A stretch of DNA of 64,000 nucleotides from Branchiostoma lanceolatum (taxonomy: Eukaryota; Chordata; Leptocardii; Amphioxiformes; Branchiostomatidae): NCBI RefSeq assembly GCF_035083965.1, contig NC_089726.1:9305501-9369500 (forward strand). Reading direction: 5' to 3'. Below the pieces are notes generated by a model. The model did no database searches, was not told the origin of the DNA, and was given only the letters and a program-made list of their open reading frames with translations. Shown in pieces: positions 27,301 through 39,300 of the stretch; the stretch's first letter is position 1, and each line of letters opens with the position of its first letter. The position numbers and the translations under genes were made by a program.

Positions 27301-30300
27301 CAAAAAGATACACGGATACAGCGATGCATAAGATTGATTCACGACGATAAATAAGGAGGAACTGCGCTGTATGTAAGTTACAAGAGCATCTATGATATCA
27401 GATACAGTCAAACCTGATAGGGCAACCACCTGGCGTAACCACATTAAACAGTCCCGCCCAGTTTTACACAGTTAAAGCTAGCCCTGTCCTTATCAATAAT
27501 TTTCCCGCAGTCCCTTGAGTGGTTGCTGAGGACAGGTTTGACTGTACATTTGAATTCTTACGCACCTGTGGAAGAGTCTATCCGGAATGGATGTGTAGCC
27601 GGCCCCGTGATGGCGTATGTCACGATGCCGTGGGCCTGGTCATCAGCGTCTGTGTCAGAGTCGTCGACGTCATAGATGACGTCACCTATGGGCGTGGTTT
27701 CCGAAACAGTAACGGTGTCGTCGGTGATGTTCGGCGGGCCTTCGTTGACGGGAGTGACGCCGATGACCACCGGCACTTCCAGGGTCGTCGTTCCGTCGCT
27801 CAGTTGGACGATCAGGTCGTACGAGCGAGGTGTGGAGTTGGGATCGTCGTAGTCGAGCGCGCTGCCGAGGTAGATCGTGAAGAACGCACCGTTCTGTGTT
27901 ATACGGAAGGTGCCCGCAGGGTCGCCGGAGATGATGCTGTCCGTGAGTATGTCTCCGTCGCCGTCGTCACAGTCCATGTTGACAAAGCCCGGGATGAGGT
28001 TGGGGGTCTGGTCCTCGGGAACTTGGACGACGTACGTGGTCTGTGTGGCAAAACCTCGCTCAATATATTTGAATGTAGAAACATTTGGACAAAGGTAATC
28101 TACAGCTACAAACGTATGGAGTAATTTGCCTTTAGTACATGAAACAACTTTCTATAAATGCACAGATTAATTTCCCTTGTCAGGAAGAGAATTGAAGATT
28201 CGTTGTCACACATGTGATATGTAGTAAGGGTGCGGTCACATACGTCGTGCGATAGTCGTACGATGTTGATGCCATAGGATTTTGAAGCAGGTAGTGACAG
28301 AACCAACCACCGACAGGGATAAAACACAGTTTTTTTGACAAGACAGCTGAACTTTGCAAGTCACATGAATGACTGTCCCAAATCCCAAATTGCAAAAAAA
28401 AAATGCCCTAAGATCGCACGACGTATGTGCCCGCGCCCGTACGGAGCATTATTTGTATTAGCATCACAGAGCATTACAGATCTCTGGTTGGATCCCTTTG
28501 TACAAGTTTCTTTACAAGCCATTATATACCATTGACACAATGTTCAGCTTTTTAAGGGTACTTGTTTTATCAGTGGACTACGAAACAGTATAAAGTAACG
28601 ACAACAAAGATTCAATGAATAAAGCAGATGGCCAGGCTAACCTGGGTACAAGATGGCGGGTTGTCATTCACGTTCCCTATGGTGACCAGGACGTACGAGT
28701 CTGCGCTGCGGGCAGGGTTCCCGCCGTCCACCGCCTGGATACTGAGGTTGTACGTCCCCCCCGACGTCTCGAAGTCCAGGCCTTTACTGACCAACAGTTC
28801 TCCCGTCTTCGGGTCAAGTTCAAAGATCGAGTTCGTGTTCCCCGCCGTGATGGTGTAGGTCAGGTCACCGTCCGTGCCGGCGTCGGAGTCGCTCACGTCC
28901 AAGGTCAGCACCGTGGTGCCGATTGGCTGATCTTCGTCCACCTGGAGTGATGTCATTATGTTATGGGTTATCATTGAAAGTGAAGGTGATCTCGATCCAG
29001 TTTAGCTCACTGAAGGGCTATTCTACTACCACTGTATCTACAGGTTCATTGTACAGGAAAAATTCCCCAAGCTCTTTTCGATAAGTACAATGAACAGTGG
29101 ACCACGGCTCGAAGTCCCGTCCTAAGGACTGTGACCCTTTCCAGTAGCGTGCATGTCGGGTCATTCTATCATCATGTCACGTACTGAAATGGCTTACATC
29201 CCCATTTCACTTATAGGGCTGCGACCTCGCGATCGAACGCACGACTCCTCTTTGAAAATGCACACCAGGATTGATAAAACACAAAGACGTACACGAATGC
29301 ATTTCACCTACCGTGACTGAATCAGATGGTAAAGCGGAAGGCGAACCCCAGACTGGTTGAAACTCGTTGACGTGATTGACGTAGATCAGGACTTGTGCAG
29401 TGGCTGTGTTGGACGATTGGTCTTGCGCCTTGACGACTAATGTGAAGCTACAAGAAAGAGTAACAGGATAAGATTTCACGATAGATGAGCAGTAAACAAT
29501 TAAATCAAATAAGGACAAGAAATCGAAGATGTCAAACCTCCGTGAAATATCTTTATTTTTATTTTTCCGATTTCTCGTTTCATTCATCATTGTGAATTTC
29601 TCGCTAATTCTGTAGAATGTCCCTTTCTCACTGGCTCCTATGATACAACATAAATGCATGTAGCAGTCGATGAAAGACAAGAACCTACTCTGGGGCATTC
29701 CTTGGACTTTTGACCTAACTTCCTGTCAGTGTCCCCGCGTGTCTAGCACTGTGAAAACTAGCTACTATACTGCATTTAAATAACTATGGACAAAACAAAC
29801 AAAAAGACAGGCAGACAGCCCGGCACACTGAAAAGTAAACCATACACAGAGGAAATAAAATGAAAGCACACTTACACGTCGTCGCCCGTGTCATAGTCCA
29901 GCTGGTTGGACAGCATGACCCAGGGGTTGTTCTCGGTGTTGTTCAGGGTGAAGAGCCAGAAGTTCCCGGCCGTGTTTCCCGCGATGAAGGAGTAGGTCAT
30001 GTCAGCTCCGGCCGTGTCGGCATCTGTTACCGTCAGCTGGACAACATAGGCGTCTGCAGAAGAAAAAAAATCATAGATAACGAACTATCAAAACCACTTC
30101 AGCTGCAGTACCAACGAAAGTCGTTGGGGGCCAAGACTATGATGGTTTCTTTGATGGAACATGAGCTAAACACATACTAAGTTTGAAGCTTCTTGTGTTA
30201 TGCTGCTCATCCACATGCAAGGTGTAGCCAAACAGGCTCAGCCAAAAGCCAATTCCCGAAGGAATGCGTGCCTGCAATTCCTAGAATATTTGACAACTCG

Positions 30301-33300
30301 ATCGTAGTACTATACTAACGGCTCCGCCACTGAGGTGTCTCAAAAATTGCTTACTTGCTGTCTGGTCTTCGCCGACCGTGGCCTCGTATGTGTCAGTGCT
30401 GAATGCCGGGCTAGCGTCATCCACGTCTGTCACACTCACGGTCAGGGTGGCTGTTCCCGTCAGCGGGCTGCTAGCGTCATCGATAGCAGACAGCTCCAAG
30501 TAGTAAACCTGTGATGAGGAAAACGTATGGAGTCATCCATACGTTTTTATACGTATCCATATATCCATATATGTATCCGTTTATATACGTATCCATATAT
30601 CAAATATCTACAGAGCATCTTTTGAGGTATAAGATGAGCAACATGCACTCTATAACCAAACTTTACATGATGAGCAACTTATAGAACAGATTTGTAGACC
30701 AAAAATCTGGAGAGAAAAATTAACGGCACTCGTAATTCATTTACCGTAGCCACTAGACTAGCAAGATATGAAGATCATAAACACCTCTTTTCCACTAGAG
30801 GCCAGGTGATCGCTGAGCAAATTTTCAGCATTTTGTGTGTCTTGTGTTTTTAGATTATACGTTTACATCTTGCATCATATTTCGAGTATAAAATCAAGGG
30901 TTACACAAATCCGATTTTGGTCGCCCTACGGTTGATAAGCGATATTACCGTCTAGTGGAAAGAGGTCTCTTTACATACCGGGGTGGTCTCGAAGTCCAGC
31001 GGCTGTGCCAGGACGATCCTGCCGTTCGCGGGGTTCATGGTGAAGGTGCGCGGAGAGGACGTGTCTCCGCCCGTTATGGCGTACACGATGTCACCCTGAG
31101 AACCCTCGTCACCATCTGTAGCTGCAACCTGAACATCAACACAGCAGGTCAGAATAGCATTAACTGTGGTTGGGTCAGTAATTATATCTTTGTTATCGAC
31201 TTGACCCAGGCTGTTAGATTTGAGGATATTTATCTCTTCCCTGTTTCCCCCAATTTTCTTTCCTGATGTGTTCTTCATGAAATGACACTAGCACATCTAA
31301 TCACACATGTACAAAAAACAGAGAGAGAGAGAGATGGAGGTAAGGAGCGGCAGACAAACAGACATACAGGCAGACAGACAGACAGGCAGGCAGGTAGATA
31401 GACACAAACAGACAGACAGACATACACAGACAGACCGACACGGACAGGCAGGCAGACAGACAGATAGGCACAGAGACAAACAGACAGACACAGACAGACA
31501 CAGACAGGCAGGCAGGCAGACAGACAGATAGGCACAGAGACAAACAGACAGACACAGACAGGCAGGCAGACAGACAGATAGGCACAGAGACAGACAGACA
31601 GACAGACCGAGACCAAAACCGCGAGACCGAGACAGATAGATATATAGAAAGACAAATCTGCCTTACGTTCGATGTGACTGTAGTCGCAACCGCTGTATCC
31701 TCAGATAACGTGACGGTGTCGCTGGCCGGCATGGTGGTGAAGTCTGGAGTGAACTCGTTCTGACCCGTGATGGTGACGTAGATAGTCGCAGTGCTGGTGA
31801 AACGGTCTGTGGCCACGGCGGCTTGGTCCACGGCCGTGACCTTCAGCGTGTACTTGAAGTTGGACGATATGATTGCAGCGTCTTCCATGTCAATGGCACT
31901 GCTGACCGTAATCAACCCTGTACTTGTATCTGTATAGAAACACAACGTAGTCCTCGATGCACTCTGTCTTTTTCATAATTCATGCAACCATTCTACCATA
32001 AAGCTTGCAAATGAAAGACGGTGTAACTTATAGATATACATAATTAATGCCGTCTACACGACTAGCTGTCACTAGTGTGCATTATGTCCATCTTAACATA
32101 TTCTTTATTCATTAGATGGAGTTCATAACAAACTTGTGTATGAAAGGTATTGATTTAGGCATTGCGAAGCAACTCACCAAGTGCGAACAAGTTGTCAGTG
32201 TTGCCGGAATCTAAAGCGTACACGAGATCTCCATCTGTCCCTGTGTCGGCATCCGCACAAGTCAGCTGGAGTACAGAGGTGCTCACAGCCGTGTTCTCTG
32301 GAACATTTCTGTACACAGAGGTCAAACAAAAATTGCATTGATATACATACAACATGGTACCATAGCGTGAAGACTGTTGCCAACATGATATGTTCGTCCT
32401 CAGTCTTGGTAGAAACATCGCGGCGCAAAACATTGTCTCTATGTTGAACAACAGGTTTCTTATCATATAGAATATGATGTTCATACCACTGCAGCAGCAG
32501 AACACATTGGACTGCTACAGTACTACTAGAATGTCTCTAGACAGTCATTTTATGGTCACTTTGTTTCTAACATCATGGAAACATGCTATAACCTCTTTAG
32601 ACATGAGTACACAAAGTTCACGAGCTATTACAAAACAATAACAGTGTCGTGACTTACACGGAGTCTACACCTTGTGAGAAGACGGGTGCGTTATCGTTGA
32701 CGGCGTCCACGGTGACCGTGACGGTGGCCTGTGCCGACAGACCTGACGTGTCGTACGCCGTCAGGGTCAGGGTGTAGGAGGAGGGGGACCCGTCATCGCG
32801 GTCCAGCTCTGTACCTGTGGTGATGATGCCGGCGCTGTCCACCAGGAAGTATCCGTTTCCTCCTGCCGAGACAAGAAAAGAAGAAACACATTTGTACAGT
32901 CATGTACGCAAGTGTGTTTTAAAAGAAGGACAATGCTACAATGTAGAACAGACTTCGGATCGTACTTGTGGTTCTGAATTACGATGGATCTATTGTTGGC
33001 AGCCGTCAGTCTCGCAAGACTATGGCGTCGCATCCTGATCTATAAACAGCAATTTACGTAACAACAATGCAAAGACAGATCAAACACTGTAACAAACTTT
33101 TAAAAAGTAGTTTGTGAAGCAGTAGTAGCATAATCAACATAAAAAGGGCCAGGGGGTAAGCATTTACATGTTTAGAAAATGCTAAACATCTTCATTTAAA
33201 CACTTGGTGCACAAATGCATAAAATGAGACCAACCTGTGATGTAGTACTGTACAACATCGCCCACATCAGTGTCTGTAGCCGCGATGGTGGTAACCGTCG

Positions 33301-36300
33301 TCCCTGAACTCTGTCCTTCATTCACGTTCACAGCGTAGGTGGTAGAAGTGAAGACCGGAGGACTGTCGTCGTAGAACGCAACATTGACGGTTAGCGTGCT
33401 GGTTGCGGTGTTAGTGGTGGCGTCGGCAGCCTCTATCTCCAGCGTGTACAGAAAAGCCCCGGACTCCAGTTGTGGGCTAGCCGTCGTTCGGATTTCGCCC
33501 GTACCGGTCACCAGTGTGAATGCCGTCGTCGCAGTAGTGAGGGCGTACGTCACGGAAACTCCCTCGGGATCGACTGCATCGACGGTGTACACTTTCTGGT
33601 TTCCCGCCAAGTCCTCGCTGACAGTCACGCTGTTAGGTAGGTTCCTCCACTCCGGGGTTTCGTCCAAGTCAACCAGGTTGATCGTGATCTCTCCGGTCGA
33701 GGACATGCTACCGGACGTGCTGCCGTCTGTGACGCGGATTTTCAATGTGTAGGCGGTGGTGCGCTCGAAGTCTAACTCAGGACTGGTCACGGTCTCTATG
33801 ACGAGGTCGTTTCCGGACGGGGTGAGTTGGAAGGGGTTAGAGTAGCCGTCCTCCACTGGGCTGTACGATATGAGCGTGTAGGTGAGGGTATCTCCGTCAG
33901 GATCCGTGCCCTGTAGAGTCGTGGTACACGCTGCGTTGCTTGTGGGGCAAATGGTGACCCCTCCGGCAGTGTTCTCGTCGATTTCATACGTGAGTGACGT
34001 ATCGGAGAAAGTCGGTGCCTCGTTGATGTCCCGTATGTTCACAGTGTAGGTTACCGTTGATGTTAGGCGTCCTGCGCCCGTGCCGTCGTTTAACTCGATC
34101 TGGAGAAGATATTGTGTTTCGGTCTCGTAGTTGAGATTAGGACTTGAAACAATGCTCAGTACTCCGGTAGACGACCCTATCTCGAAATTCATACCGAGAG
34201 CGTTTGGCGTTTGACTCGCGATAGACCAGGTCATCGTGTCCCCGGGCAAATCCACGTCTGTGCCCGTAAAGTAGATTAGATTCTTCCCGCCCGACTGGTC
34301 CTCGTCGATGGTGGTAGACAGCGAAGACGCGAGGTTTGTTATAACGGGGGACTCGTTCACATCTAGAATGTTGATGTAGAACGTCCTGACACTGGAAAGT
34401 GCACCGTCACTCACAGTCAGGGTGACTTCGTACTGGTTCGTCCCGTATGTAGACCACAGGTACTCGTAGTCTATGGTGGCGGTTGAATCCGTGTTGAGAT
34501 TAACGTTGGTGTTGTTCACCTTGTCAAAGGTAAACGGGAGGGTCTCTCCGGTGGGAGTCACTATGGCTATTGTATAGGTGATGTCTTGTGTGGTGGCTAC
34601 CAGCGCGTTGTCGTCGTCGTAGACAGTGAAGCTCTGTACAGTCACGCCACCGGCCGTGTCTTCAGTCACGTCGACTGACGTGGATCCAGGAAAGTTGGTG
34701 AAATCGGGCGTCTCGTTGATGTCATTGACGTTGACAGTTAAGGTTGCAGTAGCTGTGAGCGCTGTGTCATCCAGCTCAACCGTCAGGAGGTACTGTGTCT
34801 CTGCACTCTCGTAGTTGATGGTTGGAGAGGCGCTTGTGGAGACACTACCTGTAGCAGAGTTGATGACGAACTGACTCGAAGGGAATTGATTGGTCAATGT
34901 CCAAGTTAAGGTATCTCCTGGCTGATCCTCGTCACTTCCGGTGAAGGTAAAGACTGCTGCATTTGCGGCTTGGTTCTCGTCTAGACTCATAGTTAATGAC
35001 GCTGCCGTGTTGGTTATCACTGGAGCTTCGTTAAGGTCATTTATGTAGATGGACAAACTCCGGTCTTCGCTAAGGCCGACACCGTCACTAACTGTCAGTG
35101 TCACATCGTACTGGCTGAATGCCTCAGAGTCAATGGTTGGAGCCGCCGCTGTCCGAAGCTCGGCCTGTGTAGCACTTGTCTTCACAAACTCGAAGGGTAA
35201 AGTACCGCCACCTGGCGGAGTTGTACTGACCAATGCCATACTAAATGTCAACGTTTGAGTGCTGATTTCTGGATCTGAAGCTGTAAATGTGTCAATGGTG
35301 ACAGAACCGGATTCATTTTCATCAACGTTCACAGTGTCTGACGCAGGATAAACTGTAAAGGTGGGGGCTTCGTTCACATCGTTCAGATTCACTGTAAGTG
35401 TAGCAGACGCTGTCAGACTTGTACTATCAACGACATGGACCACGAGTATGTACTGGTTGTTAGTTTCGTAGTCCAAGACCGGACTAGACGATGTAGAGAC
35501 CTGACCGCTAGCGCTGTTGATAACAAACTGGGCGTTAGGAGTCTGACTGAAGATGCTCCAAGCCTGTGTGTCACCGGTATCGTCATCAGAGGCGACAAAC
35601 TGGAAGACATTTGTGTTCGGGTTCGTATTTTCGTTAATGGTTTCGATCTGAGAGCCGGAGCTGGGACTTGTGATGGCCGGTGCTTCGTTAACGTTTGTGA
35701 CCTGGATGTCTAGTGTCCCGGTGGACGAAAGGGCCGTTGTGCCTCCATCTATACAGGTAAAGGTGAGGGTGTGCTGCTGTGAGTTCTCGTAGTCCAAGTT
35801 AGCCGTACTAGACAAAGTCACCGCTCCTGTAGAAGCCACGTCGAAGAAACCAGAACCATCGACGTCAGTGTGTGTGAGAACGGTGTCACTCTGGGGGCTT
35901 GTGGTGTCGTCGTCCGAACAAGTCACGTCAAAAACTGATGTTCCCACTGCAGAGTTTTCAGCCATCGTAACGACGGCGTTCAAGTTCATCGTCGGTGCCT
36001 CGTTGATGTCATTGACGTTGACAGTTAAGGTTGCTGCAGCTGTGAGCGTTCCGTCATCCAGCTCAACCGTCAGGAGGTACTGTGTCTCTGCACTCTCGTA
36101 GTTGATGGTTGGAGAGGCGCTTGTGGAAACTATACCCGAGGCAGCGTCGATGACGAACTGACTTGAAGGGCTTTGACTGGCCATCGTCCAAGTTAAAATA
36201 TCTCCTGGCCGATCCTCGTCACTTCCGGTGAAGGTGAAGACTGCTGCGCCTCCGCCTTGGTTCTCGTCTAGACTCATGATAAGTGATGCTGCCGTGTTGG

Positions 36301-39300
36301 TTATCACTGGAGCTTCGTTAACGTCTTGTATGTAGATGGACAAAGTCCGGTCTTCACTAAGGCTAAGACCGGCATCGTCACTAACCGTCAGTGTCACGTC
36401 ATACTGGCTTACTGTCTCAAAGTCAATGCTGGGAGCCGCCGCTGTTCTGAGGATGGCCTGTGTAGCACTTGTTTTCACAAACTCGAAGGGGATAGCAGTG
36501 GTAGTTGTTGGGCTTGTATTATCCAAGGTCATGCTAAATGTTAAAGTTTGAGTGCTGATTTCTACATCTGAAGCTGTAAAGGTGTCAATGGTGAAAGAAC
36601 CGGATTGGTCTTCACTAACGCTCACAGTGTCTGACGCAGGATAAACTGTAAAGGTGGGGGCTTCGTTCACATCGTTCAGATTCACTGTGAGCGTAGCAGA
36701 CGCAGTCAGACTTGTACTATCGACGACATGGACCACGAGTACGTACTGGTTGTTAGTTTCATAGTCCAAGACCGGACTAGACGATGTAGAGACCTGGCCG
36801 CTAGCGCTGTTGATAACAAACTGAGCATTAGGAGTCTGACTGAAGATGCTCCATGTCTGTGTGTCACCGGAATCGTCATCACCGGCGACAAACTGGAAGA
36901 CGTTTGTGTTGGGGTTCGTATTTTCGTCAATGGCTTCGATCTGAGAACCGGAGCTGGGAGTTGTGATGACCGGTGCTTCGTTAACGTTTGTGACCTGGAT
37001 GTTTAGAGTCCCGGTGGCTGAAAGGGCCGGTGTGCCTCCATCTGTACAGGTAAAGGTGAGAGTGTGCTGCTGTCGTGTCTCATAGTCCAAATCTGCACTA
37101 CTAGACAGAGTCACCGCCCCTGTACCAGCAATGTCGAAGAAACCAGAAACATCGACATCAGTGTGTGTGAGAACGGTGTCCATATTTGGGCTTGTGGTGT
37201 CCTCGTCCGAACAAATTACGTCAAAAACTGATGTTCCCACGGCAGAGTTTTCAGTCATTGTAACGACGTCGTTCAAGTTCAACGTCGGGGCCTCATTTTC
37301 GTCCTAAATGATTTAAAAAAAAATGTGTAAGGTTTGCAATAATTCTAATGTTACAAGTTGTAGAATGAGACGAAGAATGCAGGTGCGTGAAAGTTCGTTG
37401 GACCTTAGACACAAACTTTCTGCGAATCTTTGTGACTTCCGACGTACAGGACTTGGATGATACATGTACCTTAGCATCGACTTTATTCCAAGACAACCGG
37501 CTACTGATCTTTCATGCATCGTCTATTGCTATCTATTTTTTTTTAAAGCTGAAGATTGCTTACGACATAACTAATCCAACAGGACGCTTATTACCTGGAC
37601 GTTGACGTAGATAGTAGCGGAGGTTGTTTCGCCTAGACTGTTTTTTACTGTGATGACGAGAGTGAATGTGAGGTACGTCTCGTAGTCGATGTTGCCGGTG
37701 ATGGTAACGGCTGCCTGTTCGTAGTTGCTCTTCTTGGTGACAGCAAAGAGCCCCTGCTCCCCTGAGGAAGTAAGAGTATTTTATAGGGGATTTCAACGGT
37801 CAAGAGTGTGTCTTTTAGCTGCGTACGAAGCAACAATGTAACGTTATGCTTTGGTCCCAATAGCGCCGCTGCGCCCGGCGGGGGTGTAATCCCGGCTGGC
37901 CCCGAAGCCACAAATGTGTCTCGGTGGACTGCCGGGTACCGGAGTGTACCCCCCGGTGCTCGCACGATTAGCTTATGGCGTCTATTTGTTATCAGGTCCC
38001 GCGTTCAATTTAAGTCTGAGTTAAATTGATTCGGGATCCCGGCCGGGCCCCCAAATGGCCCGGCAACCGCAGGGTGTCCGGCGGGGCCCCTTTTCCCAGT
38101 TGGGACCAAAGCATTACAAGTAGCGAAAAATGGTCACATGTTGTAGTAAGAGGTGTGACACCAACCTGTCATGGAGTATGTGAAATCGGTGTTGACGCCG
38201 TTGAGGTTGTCGTCACTCACAGACACATCATAGACAGTTGTCCCGATAGCTGCGTTCTCGCTTATAGTGTTGACGGAAGCAGAAGGATTGGGGTCTACAA
38301 AACTGGGCACACATTCTGGAAAAAGATGATTGAGATAAATCTGATGAGGTTCAAAATGTGTATCAAGTATATATCACAAATGGTATCTTTAAATGGAGAC
38401 ATTATTATATCTTTAAACACATAGGGCAGGGAATGGTGAACACATGGCTGGCGATAGTAAGACACGGATAATGATAATGCTCATGTAGATAGATATGATG
38501 TTTTAGAATGCTTCAAAGCATTTATAGATATCTCGACAGGCGATTGGGATTGGGTTAAGATGCAACGGCTCGCCCATTTGCTTGTGGAAGAAAATTACGT
38601 CTCTTATTTTGCTAGTCAACTTCGCTTGAACCTTGCAGTACTAGTTAAACACTCTGCCCACAGAATCGGTGCGCTAAGCAATCACATATTATATTTCACG
38701 AGTTGACACAAAGATGTTAGTATACCCTATCTTCTTGTATCATTATGCCGGCCACACTTCAGCCAATTCCTGAGACTATTCGTGGAGACCCACATACCTA
38801 ACCTTTCTTAGACAAATATTGCAATGAACGCTAGGTTTTCTCTGGTCAGTGGAGTTTGTCTTTTTATTAGCCATGACCCCTAGAACCGTTACACGTACAT
38901 GTGCTATAGTCATAGAGGTGTGATCAGTGAGGCATGTCCAACTTGTAAGAAATGATAGCATTTCAGGCGTGTCTCCGGTACTTAACATTCAGTTTGCTAG
39001 GCCGCTTGTTGGCACCACATTTGTATTGATTGTAGGGGTATGCAGAGGGGAGAAGGTTCATATCGTAACGTGTTAGAAAGCATTGGTTGCAAATGTCACT
39101 GAGTGAAAGTTGATACACCAATAAGTAACATATTTCCTTTCAAAATTGATAGAACGTTACATTGACTATACGAGGAATCATTTGGAGCATATCTAATTCA
39201 GCGCTTTGTGTAAGTTTAGGTATTGTCATGGAGATCATGCACCAGTTTTTACAACTACAACCTGCTTCATCGAATCCTATGAAGTATTTCTCAAATTGTG

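Noticed and set aside
31275..31945. Minus-strand ORFs rich in VCLSVCL
   Set aside because: They translate the CAGA/GGCA minisatellite. Only the portion from 31667 to 31929 is a real cadherin exon.
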